64,000 bases of DNA from Shewanella halotolerans (GTDB taxonomy: Bacteria; Pseudomonadota; Gammaproteobacteria; Enterobacterales; Shewanellaceae): contig NZ_CP080417.1 in NCBI RefSeq assembly GCF_019457535.1, forward strand, positions 310,001 to 374,000. Reading direction: 5' to 3'. The notes below the pieces were generated by a model, which was not told the DNA's origin, did no database searches, and worked only from the letters and a program-made list of their open reading frames with translations. Below are positions 24,483 through 35,600 of this stretch, piece after piece. The stretch's first letter is position 1. Every line of letters begins with the position of its first letter. Made by a program: the position numbers and the translations under genes.

Positions 24483-25894
24483 TATTTTACTCCCCCTTCG
24501 TATTCGCGCTCACCCTTCCAAACCTCTGGGCGAGTCACACGAAGCGATTCCAGTAGTCTACCCGTAGCGTTAAGGATGCGATATTCGGAGATGATCTCGT
24601 CGTATTCGGCATCGAGGTAATCCTTACGCGCTTCAAACAGTTCGTTTTCGGTATCTAGCAAATCCAATAAGGTGCGCTGGCCCAGGTTGAACTGCTGGCT
24701 ATAGGCGACTTGAGTATCCTTGGCGGCGATGACGTGATCGCGAATATACAGTTTCTGCGGCTCTAGCATCTCGTAGGCGTTCCAAGCCAGGTTGACCCCT
24801 TCAACGACCTGACGGTAGGCGCGTTGGCGAATCTCTTTCGCCTCGCCAATCTTGTAGGCCGCTTCCTTCTCGCGGGCTAAATCTTTACCACCGGCGAACA
24901 GGTTGTACTTCACCCGTACCATGGCGATAAGATCATTGTTATGACCGCCGACATTTTGTGAGGCGAAGGCAGAGTAGCCATCTTCACCGTCAAGATTATC
25001 GTTCCAGTTACCACCCAGCTCTAGTGACAGCTTAGGATAATAGTTGGATTGGGCAGATGAACGCTCGTTCTCTGCTGCCGAGATATCACTCGCGGCCGAT
25101 TTCAGAATAGGATGGTTTTCCTGAGCAACCTTGAGGCCATCGGTGAGGTTGGTTGGCAGCATATCGTCATCGGGTACGGGAACGATCAGGTTTTCCGGCT
25201 CCTTCTCGACGATACGGACAAACTGCGCCTTGGCATCGAAGAAGTTATTCTTCGCCGCGATCACGTTGGCGTTGGCGCGTGCCAGACGACCAGTGATCTG
25301 AGACAGGTCGGCGATTGAGCCCAAGCCTGAATCGGTACGCTGCTTAATCTGATCATAGATGTCTTTGTGACTCTGCAGGTTTTTCTCTGCCAAAGTCAGT
25401 ACTTGCTCACTGCGGATATAGTTGACGTAGACTTTGGCTACATCCAGCGCGATATCTTCGGCCGCGGCAAACAGGGCCCATTGGTCGGCACTGGCTTCGA
25501 AGCTGAAGCGATCCACTTCGCTCGAGGTGTAGAAACCGTCGAATAGCATCTGCTTGATGCTAAATCCGACTTCACCACGCATCAATTCGATAACGCCATC
25601 CTTGTCAACATCGCCCTGGCCTGCACGGCGTCGGGTAGATGGACTGTTTGTCTGTTCCCAGCCATAGCCACCACTGATATCAACAGTAGGCATGTAACCG
25701 GCGATTGCCTGATTGACCTGCTCTTCACGCGCCTTGAAGCGATTAAATGCGATGCGAATATCTGGATTGGTATCCAGCGTATGGGCTACAGCCTGTTCTA
25801 GCGTTTGGCTAGAGGCTGCCCCCGGTATCAACATCGCACTAATGGCGAGTGCCATGGCACTGCGCTTTAGTTGATGCATGGTTTGCTTACTCAT
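24482..25894 (-). CDS. TolC-family outer-membrane channel of the adhesin type I secretion system (LapE/AggA-like)
   Basis: This 470-residue protein should form the outer-membrane duct of the exporter and, for LapA-type adhesins, hold the N-terminal retention module in place. It has a signal peptide ending near AASSQ (residue 29) and two outer-membrane efflux protein halves: LEQAVAHTLDTNPDIRIA at the start of the first (about 31-225) and DGLKVAQENHPILK at the start of the second (about 245-450). GQRTLLDLLDTENELFEA near 400-417 is typical of T1SS TolC proteins. The frame continues upstream to a GTG at 25936; the ATG at 25894 with AGGGGGG before it was chosen. Confidence 0.92.
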   Translation of the reverse strand: MSKQTMHQLKRSAMALAISAMLIPGAASSQTLEQAVAHTLDTNPDIRIAFNRFKAREEQVNQAIAGYMPTVDISGGYGWEQTNSPSTRRRAGQGDVDKDGVIELMRGEVGFSIKQMLFDGFYTSSEVDRFSFEASADQWALFAAAEDIALDVAKVYVNYIRSEQVLTLAEKNLQSHKDIYDQIKQRTDSGLGSIADLSQITGRLARANANVIAAKNNFFDAKAQFVRIVEKEPENLIVPVPDDDMLPTNLTDGLKVAQENHPILKSAASDISAAENERSSAQSNYYPKLSLELGGNWNDNLDGEDGYSAFASQNVGGHNNDLIAMVRVKYNLFAGGKDLAREKEAAYKIGEAKEIRQRAYRQVVEGVNLAWNAYEMLEPQKLYIRDHVIAAKDTQVAYSQQFNLGQRTLLDLLDTENELFEARKDYLDAEYDEIISEYRILNATGRLLESLRVTRPEVWKGEREYEGGVK

Positions 25895-25925
25895 TTGGTT
25901 AACCCCCCTGGTTATTGTTGTGAAC

Positions 25926-27308
25926 TTAACGCTCACGCAGAGCAGTGTCTCTTGCTCTCAAAATTGGATTAAGTATGTACTCCAGAACGGATCTTTGCCC
26001 AGTGATGACATCTACCGTGGTTAACATGCCAGGTATGATGGGCATCTGGGTGCCGTCGTCTTTCGTCAAACTTGATAGTTCAGTTCTAACCCTTACAAGA
26101 TAGAAACTGTTTCCCTCTTCGTCCTGTGTTGTATCGGCACTGATGTGCTCCACAACGCCATTGAGGCCACCGTAACGCGTGAAATCGTAGGCGGTAACTT
26201 TAACAACGGCGGGTAAGCCAGGATGTAAAAATGCAATATCTTTCGGAATGATCTTGGTTTCGATAAGTAGCTGATCTTCCGATGGCACTATCTCTATGAT
26301 GTCGATGCCAGGCTGTACAACACCACCTAAGGTATTGATATGAATTGTCTTAATGGTGCCATTTACCGGTGATACTATCTCTGCCTTGCTGACCTTATCG
26401 CGCGCGCCCACCTGGGCCTCGTTGACGCGCGACAGACGTGTCTGCATCTCATTGAGCTGGGTACGGACCTCGGCGGCGTAGACGAATACGGCTTCGCGAC
26501 GCTTCAGGATGGCCTCATCCTGTGATGCCTTAACCTTCGGCCTGAGTAGCCTGAGTGAGCTTAGCTCACCACGAATGTCGTTGACGTTCCGTTCAAGCTT
26601 AAGCAGCTCAACCTCGGGCACAATCCCTTTGTCGGCAAGCGGGCGGGTTAGCTCCAGCTCCCGGGTCACCAGCTGGAAGCTGGTCGTCAGGGTGTTGATC
26701 TTTGAGGCCAGCTCTTCGGTTTCCTGTTGCTTCTGCTGGATCTGCCGCGCCAGGATCTCCAGTTGGTTGCTCAGATTATCCAGTCTGCCCGAGTACTCGT
26801 CGCGCTGACGCTGGACTAAGTCGTGTTCGCTTTCGATCAGCTCAGGTGGGAACTGTAGCGGCTGTTTGGCAATTTTCACCTGCTCGCGCCAGTCGGCGGC
26901 GACGTCTGAGATGGTGATGCTGTTGAGTTCGGCGCGCAGACGAATAACGTTGGCTTGCAGGCTATAGACCTCCTGCTCCTGCTGAGCGAAGTCTGAGCGG
27001 AAGCGGGTGTCATCTATGCGTACCAGAGGCTGGCCCTTGGTGACCGTCATGCCCTCACGGACATACAGCTCTTTCATGATGCCGCCATCCAGACTCTGAA
27101 TCACCTGCACTTGAGACGAGGGGATCACCTTGCCTGTGCCCGTGGTCACCCGGTCGAGCTCGGCAAAATAGGCCCATACCAGGAAGCTGAAGGCGAGGGC
27201 GGTCAGGGCCCAGATGATCAGCCTGTGACTGGTGGGCGCATCTGTCATCATGGCGCCATAGACGTCATCGACCATCTCTAGTTCTTGGGTGGTTAAGTGC
27301 TTACTCAC
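25926..27308 (-). CDS. HlyD-family membrane-fusion protein of the type I secretion system (LapC-like)
   Basis: The periplasmic adaptor joins the ABC exporter to the TolC-like channel. About 460 residues: N-terminal cytoplasmic segment, one TM helix (about 30-50, LIIWALTALAFSFLVWAYFAEL), a lipoyl-like half (GTGKVIPSSQVQVIQSLDGGIMKEL), a long alpha-helical hairpin (about 115-330), then the second lipoyl half and beta-barrel (SPVNGTIKTIHI, VQPGIDIIEIVP). The longest frame starts far inside lapB at 27389; the GTG at 27308 with GGGAGGG upstream overlaps the lapB end by eight bases and gives the usual length. GTG start is therefore an inference. Confidence 0.91.
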   Translation of the reverse strand: MSKHLTTQELEMVDDVYGAMMTDAPTSHRLIIWALTALAFSFLVWAYFAELDRVTTGTGKVIPSSQVQVIQSLDGGIMKELYVREGMTVTKGQPLVRIDDTRFRSDFAQQEQEVYSLQANVIRLRAELNSITISDVAADWREQVKIAKQPLQFPPELIESEHDLVQRQRDEYSGRLDNLSNQLEILARQIQQKQQETEELASKINTLTTSFQLVTRELELTRPLADKGIVPEVELLKLERNVNDIRGELSSLRLLRPKVKASQDEAILKRREAVFVYAAEVRTQLNEMQTRLSRVNEAQVGARDKVSKAEIVSPVNGTIKTIHINTLGGVVQPGIDIIEIVPSEDQLLIETKIIPKDIAFLHPGLPAVVKVTAYDFTRYGGLNGVVEHISADTTQDEEGNSFYLVRVRTELSSLTKDDGTQMPIIPGMLTTVDVITGQRSVLEYILNPILRARDTALRER

Positions 27309-29481
27309 TCTTCGGCCCTCCCGACAGCAGCCCCTTGGCGAGCTGGTTGAGCACCTGATCTTTCGGACCGTCTGCCACCAGATGGCCACGATCTAATACC
27401 AGGATGCGGTCTACCAAATTGAGCAGGTGCATCTTATGGGTGATCAGCAGCAGGGTTCGCTCCTTAGAGACATTTCTCATGGCGCGGATGAATTGCTTCT
27501 CGGCGCGCGCATCCAGGCTGGCGGTCGGCTCATCCATCAGGAGTACCGGTGGGTCATTCAAGGTGGCCCGCGCCAGCGCGATGGTTTGGCGTTGACCGCG
27601 GGAGAGGGATTGTCCACCCTCTCCGACCTGTTGATCTAAGCCTTCGGTCTCGATATCGGTAAACTGGTTGACGCCAGAGAGCTGCACCGCACGGATCAGC
27701 TGATGCTCAGTGACCTGGCGGGTACCGAACAATATATTGTCGCGAATCGTGCCGTGGAATAGTGTGATGTCCTGGGGCAGGTAACCGAAGTTTCTACGCA
27801 GATCCGTCGGGTGGATCTGCGCCGAATCCAATCCGTCATAGCGTAGGCTACCCTTGGTCGGTTGATATAGGCCTACCAATAGCTTAGCCAGGGTACTCTT
27901 GCCCGAACCGTTGCGACCTATGATGGCGATGCGCTCACCCGGTGCAATAGACAGGGACATGGGATGTAGCACGGGGCGCTCGGAGCCTGGATAATTAAAG
28001 CTGACGTGGTCGGCGTTGATCTGCCCTTTAAGGCGATGCTTGCTGACCAGATGGCCTTTATTTTCAAACTCATCCTCTTGGGTCATGATCTGATCCAGCT
28101 GCCTTAGGGCGCTGGCGGTATGGTTGCCTCGGGTCATCAGGCCTGCCAATTGCGCCATGGGTGAGATGGCCCGGCTCGATAGGATAACTGCGGCGATGAT
28201 GCCACCCATGGAGATGTCGTTATCGGCAACACGATAGACCCCTAAGATCACTACGCAGACCACAGAAAGCTGTACGGTGAAATTGGCCACGTTGGTGACT
28301 GAGGTAGAGATCTTCTTCACCTTCAATTGCCAGTTGGCGGTATGACCTATCATCTGCTGCCAGCTTTTCTGCACTAAGCCTTCGGCGCCACTGGATTTTA
28401 TCGATTCGATGGAGGCAAGGGACTCGATAAGATGGCCGTGTTTCAGGCTGGAGAACTTGTTGCTCTCTTCGATAGCCGCCTTGAGCCGGGGCTGCATCAA
28501 TAGGGTATAGCCGATAATGATACAGCCGCCGATCACAGGAATGATGGCCAGATCGCCGGCGACGATATAGATGATCAGCATGAAAAACAGTGCGAACGGC
28601 AGATCGACCAGGGTGGTGATGGTCGCTGAGGTTAAGATCTCGCGTATGCTGTCGAACTCGCCCAGTTGCCGCGCCATGCCGCCTATGCTGGGGGAACGCT
28701 TCTCTAGCGGTATGCCGATAGCCTTAGCGAAAAGCCGCGATGACACTATGATATCGACTTTCTTGCCAGCGACGTCGATCAGGTAGGCCCTGAGTTGCCG
28801 CATGACTAGATCGAAGATGTAGGCGATACCTGCGCCAATGGCGAGCACCCAAAGGGACTCGAAGGCGAGGTTAGGCACCACCTTGTCATACACGTTCATG
28901 ATAAACAGCGGCGATACCAGGGCGAAAAGGTTAACCAGTACTGAGGCGATTAGGGCGTCGCGGTAGATAGGCGCCGAATCTTTCAGGGTCTGGATAAGCC
29001 AGTGGGTGCGACTGTCGTGTAGATGCAGATCTAAGCCCATGTCGCCACGGTATTGCTGCTTCACGAGGAACAGATAGCCGACATACATGGCCTCGAGTGC
29101 CTCTATGCTGAGCTCTTCTTCACCACCGGTTTCAGGTAGCTGAATGACGGCTCTGTCTTTGTCTATGTCGATCTCTCTTAATAGACAAGCGTTTTTATCT
29201 TTGAGAAGCAAGATACAAGGCAGGAGAATAGGGGAGATCTGATCCAGGCCCTTACGGGTGAGCTTGGCTGCCAAGCCGGCTCGACTGGCAGCCTGAGGCA
29301 CAAGTTCTGGTGTCAGAATGCTCCCTGACAGCGGGAGGCCAGCGGCTAATGACTCGCTGGAGCAGGGGCTGCCGAAGTACTCTGTCAATAACACTAAACT
29401 GTCTAACAAGGGATCGACAGTCACTCTTTGGGAGGCTGAAACTGTCCATTGTTCAGTTTTTGGAGACGCTGTAGCTTGCAC
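27301..29481 (-). CDS. Type I secretion ABC exporter (LapB/AggC-like)
   Basis: A 726-residue ABC transporter that energises export of the giant adhesins. N-terminal C39-like domain (about 20-155) lacks the catalytic Q-x-D-x-x-D-C-G signature, so it is a non-cleaving CLD that binds substrate. The membrane domain has about six helices (170-460), and the ATPase domain has Walker A GRNGSGKST, signature LSRGQRQ, Walker B VLLMDEPTASLD and a switch histidine in LLLITHKMHLL. The start GTG at 29481 is the longest frame; the ribosome site is poor (AAGGA 12 bases away), so it is uncertain. A terminator separates it from the adhesin gene upstream, so the six-gene set from here to lapD may have its own promoter. 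Confidence 0.93.
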   Translation of the reverse strand: MQATASPKTEQWTVSASQRVTVDPLLDSLVLLTEYFGSPCSSESLAAGLPLSGSILTPELVPQAASRAGLAAKLTRKGLDQISPILLPCILLLKDKNACLLREIDIDKDRAVIQLPETGGEEELSIEALEAMYVGYLFLVKQQYRGDMGLDLHLHDSRTHWLIQTLKDSAPIYRDALIASVLVNLFALVSPLFIMNVYDKVVPNLAFESLWVLAIGAGIAYIFDLVMRQLRAYLIDVAGKKVDIIVSSRLFAKAIGIPLEKRSPSIGGMARQLGEFDSIREILTSATITTLVDLPFALFFMLIIYIVAGDLAIIPVIGGCIIIGYTLLMQPRLKAAIEESNKFSSLKHGHLIESLASIESIKSSGAEGLVQKSWQQMIGHTANWQLKVKKISTSVTNVANFTVQLSVVCVVILGVYRVADNDISMGGIIAAVILSSRAISPMAQLAGLMTRGNHTASALRQLDQIMTQEDEFENKGHLVSKHRLKGQINADHVSFNYPGSERPVLHPMSLSIAPGERIAIIGRNGSGKSTLAKLLVGLYQPTKGSLRYDGLDSAQIHPTDLRRNFGYLPQDITLFHGTIRDNILFGTRQVTEHQLIRAVQLSGVNQFTDIETEGLDQQVGEGGQSLSRGQRQTIALARATLNDPPVLLMDEPTASLDARAEKQFIRAMRNVSKERTLLLITHKMHLLNLVDRILVLDRGHLVADGPKDQVLNQLAKGLLSGGPKSE

Positions 29482-29561
29482 CTTAGAAGCTTATCCTTAA
29501 GATTTTATTATAAAATTATCGTAGAACAATTATAGAAGTAATACCAAAACATCACCAAAGT

Positions 29562-29600
29562 AAAAATGACACCAATTAGCCGAAACTAGTTGGTGCCATT
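29562..29600 (-). terminator. Intrinsic terminator between adhesin 1 and the exporter operon
   Basis: AATGACACCAA (29565-29575) faces TTGGTGCCATT (29590-29600); with one G-U pair this forms an 11-bp stem on the minus strand, followed by a T-run (A-run 29562-29566 on plus). It lies 16 bases after the stop of adhesin 1. Confidence 0.75.
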
Positions 29601-29615
29601 TGTTACTGACCTTGA

Positions 29616-32600
29616 TTAAGGTACTAGATGCTGGATCTGACCATCATCGTCTTGGGTTGTCGGTACGGCAAAGCTCGAAGCCGCCTGGTTCACGTTGGCA
29701 TTATCTACGATTAATGCACCGTTACCCTCTGAGCCCAATAAACCGTTGATGATTTGACCATCGGTTGTGCCCAGATGGCTCAGGTCGACACCGTCGAGAA
29801 CAATCGTCTGATCCACATGACCGTCGTTATTAGCATCAACCTCGATGGTGGTTGAACCATTATCAACGGTGAAGTGCAGGTAGTCTTCCAAGTTACCGCC
29901 ATTCTCTCCCTGGAGCAGATCGCTCAGATCCAGTTTGTCCTGGTTGATATCGAAATCGGTAATGTGGTCGGTCCCCGTATCACCTTGCTGCCAAACGAAG
30001 GTATCGGCTTCGCCATCGGCCTTACCAGTGCCACCGGTTAGAGTGTCATCGCCCAGGCCGCCGATGAGGATATCTTCGCCGGCGCCGCCAATCAGCATGT
30101 CGCTACCGTGACCGCCAAGCAGCATATCATCGCCGCTACCGCCATGAAGCTCATCATCACCGCCTTGACCGAAGAGGATATCGTCCCCTTGGTTGCCGGC
30201 AATAATGTCGTCGCCGTCATGGTCGCGTGAGGTGTCGAATAGCCCAGGGTTGGCTGCTACGAATTCGTGAACATCTTGGATTGTAACGGTTGAAGCATCT
30301 TCACCCAGTTGCAATGCCACATATTTTTGCAGCGCTGCGTAGCCCTGGCCGTCGATGCCGTCAAACTGTACGAGATCGCCAAAGACAATGTCATTACCTT
30401 CACCAGCGTTAACAGTGTCATCTCCCTGAAGTAGCATCTCCTTAGAACCTAAGATAATGCTCGCCAGGTCACTCACATTGATATTGGTGGCTACATTGCC
30501 GTCTGAATCATAAGGGGTAAGCTTGTTTAGACTGATACCGCTGCCTATGCCAATAGCTTCCACGTTAGACAGGGTATTTAGCACTTGGAAGGCAGCCAAT
30601 GCTTCAGACTCTGCCGTGACGTCTGTACCATTACCATTACTGTATCCAGAGGCGATCTTCGCGACATAGTAGTCGCCATTTTCGTCTACTCTGATAGAGC
30701 CAATTTGGCGACCATCCATATCGTATCTTGAATAGCCCGACCAATAGTTGATGTTGCCGTATTCGTCAATTATCACTTTTCCGCGATAAGTTAACTCTTT
30801 TCCTGGAATATAATCATTAAGAAGATCTGATAGGGTTCTATCGTCTCCGCTTCTGTAATTATCGGTATAATAAACCCACACATCTTCAGGATCGGCATTA
30901 ACGTTGTAGTTGTTGGTTTCACCGTCTGTGATGAAGTAGGTGAGGTTGGTTCCTGTGTTCGATGCGGCCGAGCCATGGCTAAACCAATCGATAACCGTCT
31001 CAAATGCCGCCTCATAGTTGGTTCTGCCATTGTCGCTGCTGATTTCGTTCAGTACGCTCTCTAACTTAGAGATAGCATCTGAATCGGCTAGATTAACGGC
31101 CACATGTGCCTTAGTGCCGCTATTGAAGTCGACAAGTAATACGTTCACAGTACCGGAAGTCGCACCGCCAACGCTGGCCTTTAGAGTATTGAAGACCTGA
31201 AGTAGCTGGTCTTTAGCTGATTCAATTCGGTTCGAGCCCATACTTCCTGACGAATCCAGGATAAACGCAACATTGTAGTTTTCGCCGTGTACTACCTGTA
31301 TGCCAGTTGTGTCACTGACGATGACATCATTATCTTCGCCACCATTGATCACGTTGTCGCCATCGGTGCCGTTGTCATAGTGGTAGTTTCTCAGTGAAAC
31401 ATCTAGAGTAGTCTGGCTAAAGGCGCTATCAGAGTTGCTTTGTTCAACTGAGCTCGCCTTAATGGTCAAGGTGAATTCCAGGTCGCCATTGTAGCTATCG
31501 GCCGCCTTGATGCTGAGGTTGCCCAGTTGGTTAACTGCGACTGTCCAGCTGCCATCAGCATTGAGTGTGCCGGCGGATAGCGAGACGCCACTTGGAACGC
31601 CTTGAATGGTAACGTCTGTCAGTGACTCACTACCATCTCTGTCGACGAGTGCCACATTTATATCCAGGGCGACTTCGCCTTGGACTACGTCACCAGTACT
31701 TGCGCTCAGTATAGGTGCATCGGCGACAGCCACGACATTCAGATCGAGAATAGCTGTGTCACCCGTATTGGTGAGATATTCAATCTGTGGCAGCGTGCCA
31801 CTCCAATGCAGATTTGGTTCGAACGTAAAGCGCCCATCCGCGTGGATACTCAGTTTGCCTTCAGCAAGGTTAATGGTGCCGCCATCTGCCTGATATGTAT
31901 TGCCTGATAGCTTAAAGCTAACGATAGATAACTCGTCATCAGGATCGATATCATTGGTGAGCAGATTACCAGATAGGTCATGATCTTCTGTTCCGCGAAC
32001 ACTATCATTCACTGCTTCTGCGTAGTCACTGACAGAGACAGTGATAGTGGAAACGGCCTTCTGTCCCAGAGCATCGACGCCGACAATGTTGATGCCGCTA
32101 ATCACTAGATTCTCGGTCGACACATTATGTGGGAAAGAGGCCAATAGTTCGGCAGTTACGCTAACGCTTCCCTCTTCACCACTTTCGATACGGTCACCAT
32201 TGAGAGTGAGACGGATAGCCTCTTTACCCATGAAGGTGCCGATGAGCTGTCCTTCATCGTTAAATGACCAGCTAATCTTCGCATTGACGCCAGAAATATG
32301 AATGTTGTCCGTATCGCCAAACTGGAATGCCGTAATCGACTCACTGCCAGACTTGAAGCGCAGTGTCTGTACGTCTGACTCGGCGCCATCTTTGTAAAGA
32401 TCGGCTTCGCTCAGCATAGATACAGCATTCGAGGACAGCGCAGTTGGAGCCGTCGTCGTGCTGCCTGGTGCATCCAAATCGACATGGATAGAACCTGTTG
32501 AGGTGTCGCCGTCGCTGTCGGTCACATCGACCACAAAGTCGAGATCAACATCCACGGTCGAGCTGACGATATTCTCAGCCGACGTACCGGTAAACTGGAA

Positions 32601-35600
32601 GTTGGAATGCTCCCCTTGCGCACTGGTGGACACTTCGATATAGCTAATTTCGCCAAGGTTCCCAATGGTTTGTCCGCTGGTAATGTCGCCTTCGCCCAGC
32701 AAGTTGCCATTGGCATCGTAGGCCTTGTAATGGATATAGGTGGCACCGCTAAAGTTGATCGAAGCAGAGGCTACCTCATTGGCGTAGTCGATGATGAGTG
32801 CTTCGCCTTGGTCGACCCAGGCGTTTTGTGCGCCGAAACCATTGGTGTTGCCATTGACGGTACTTGCAATGCTGCCCGATGTAGATGTTAAAGTGAATGT
32901 AATGTCATTTGGATTCGTTACATCATTAATATCGTTATAAATTGTACCATCGGCCATCACATAGGCTGCAGGCGTGTTACCGCCTTTACCACCACTCATG
33001 TTGGCTACTGTCACTGTGCTGAGTTCATCGATGGCATGCTTCAGATCTAGCTGGTAGCTATCGCTATTCGGATCGATAGATAGGGTAAAGATCACCGATT
33101 GTGCACCGTTGCCTGAATCGTAAGCCGAAGGTGTACCACTGGTATCCGAGTAGGCAATGAGTATGCCTGGATTGGCCGGATCGACATAGTAGAACACGGT
33201 CAAGCCACCGGCAGTAATGCCTGAGTCAGAGAATGCGCCACTGCCTGAGATATTACCTGAGAGGTCTGCACTAAAGCCTTGATCTGCGCCGTCTACATTT
33301 ATAACACCATCATAGATACCTGCGGCGTTATCACCGGCAAGGTCTAGTGGATTGACCGTGACGCCATCATCGATAACCTTCACTGATACTGTGCCTGTAG
33401 CTGTGTCATTGGCGGCATCAGTCGCAACGACTGTAATGCCGTTAATGACAAGTTCATCGACACTGGTTCCATGCGGTAAGTTGTCTAGTAGAGTCACTGA
33501 GACGGTAACAGTACCTGTCGCACCTGCGCTGATGTTACTACCCGATAGGCTAAGTTGAAGTACTGCATTGCCATCGATTTTGCCGATCAGGTTACCCGAG
33601 CTATCTAGGCTCCAGCTAATGTTTGCATCAAGGCCGCTGACATTGATATCGCCAATGTTGCCAAAAGCAAAACCTGTTACATCGTAAGCACCTGCAGTGA
33701 AGCTCAAACCTGCGCTGTCGCTGTCGGTTGCAGTGCCTTGGGTGTTGGCATCATCGACTATAAGGTCAACATTGTTGCCGCCGTCGACTCCTGGGGTGAC
33801 CGTGATGGTCAGGGTCGCCGTCTCACCGGTGTTGGTGGTATAGGTGACAACCGGTACGCTGCCGTTCCAATCCTGGTTTGGCGTGAAGCTGTAGCTACCA
33901 TCGCTGTTAACCACCAGTACGCCGCCCGCTAGGGTGACGCTGTCACCGGCAGTGAAGCTCTCTTGTGAGCCGTTGCCGTCGGTGTAGAGGGTGAAGCTGA
34001 CCACGCTGGTGTTACCGGCCTCATCGTTGCTTAGCACGTTGCCGCTGGCAACAGTGTCTTCTGCTACGGTGATCGCATCGTTGGCCACATCGGTGTTGTC
34101 TGGGGTGACCGTGATAGCCAGGGTCGCCGTCTCACCGGTGTTGGTGGTGTAGGTGACAACCGGTACGCTGCCGTTCCAATCCTGGTTTGGCGTGAAGCTG
34201 TAGCTACCATTGCTGTTAACCACCAGTACGCCGCCCGCCAGGGTGACGCTGTTACCGGCAGTGAAGCTCTCTTGTGAGCCGTTGCCGTCGGTGTCGAGGG
34301 TGAAGCTGACCACGCTGGTGTTGCCGGCCTCATCGTTGCTCAGCACGTTGCCGCTGGCAACAGTGTCTTCTGCCACGGTGATCGCATCGTTGACCACGTC
34401 GGTGTTGTCTGGGGTGACCGTGATGGTCAGGGTCGCCGTCTCACCGGTGTTGGTGGTGTAGGTGACAACCGGTACGCTGCCGTTCCAATCCTGGTTTGGC
34501 GTGAAGCTGTAGCTACCATCGCTGTTGACCACCAGTACGCCGCCCGCCAGGGTGACGCTGTCACCGGCAGTGAAGCTCTCTTGTGAGCCGTTGCCGTCGG
34601 TGTCGAGGGTGAAGCTGACCACGCTGGTGTTGCCGGCCTCATCGTTGCTCAGCACGTTGCCGCTGGCAACTGTGTCTTCTGCCACGGTGATCGTATCGTT
34701 GGCCACATCGGTGTTGTCTGGGGTGACCGTGATGGTCAGGGTTGAGGTGTCGGTGCTTGAGCCGTCGGTGAGCACATAGGTGATCACTGGTACCGGACCG
34801 TTGTAGTTGGCGGCCGGGGTAAAGCTGTAGCTGCCGTCAGCGTTCAGGGTGAAGCTGCCGACGCCATTGATGGTGACTGCCTGACCCAGGGTGAATGGGC
34901 CGTCAACGCCGTCGATGCTGAAGCTCTGCACGCTCAGCTCACCGTCGACGCTGGTGCCATCAATCACATTACCTGTGGTGGCGCCGCTGTCTTCATTGAC
35001 GTTAATGACTTCGTTGTCATCGGTGAAGTCATCGTTGACCGGATCAACCGTGATGGTCAGGGTTGAGGTGTCGGTGCTTGAGCCGTCGGTGAGCACATAG
35101 GTGATCACTGGTACCGGACCGTTGTAGTTGGTGGCCGGGGTAAAGCTATAGCTGCCGTCAGCGTTCAGGGTGAAGCTGCCGACACCATTGATGTTAACCG
35201 CCTGACCCAGGGTGAATGGGCCGGTAACGCCGTCGATGCTGAAACTCTGCACGCTCAGCTCGCCATCGACGCTGGTGCCATCAATCACATTACCTGTGGT
35301 GGCGCCGCTGTCTTCATTGACGTTAATGACTTCGTTGTCATCGGTGAAGTCATCGTTGACCGGATCAACCGTGATGGTCAGGGTTGAGGTGTCGGTGCTT
35401 GAGCCGTCGGTGAGCACATAGGTGATCACTGGTACCGGACCGTTGTAGTTGGCGGCCGGGGTAAAGCTATAGCTGCCGTCAGCGTTCAGGGTGAAGCTGC
35501 CGACACCATTGATGTTAACCGCCTGACCCAGGGTGAATGGGCCGGTAACGCCGTCGATGCTGAAACTCTGCACGCTCAGCTCGCCATCGACGCTGGTGCC

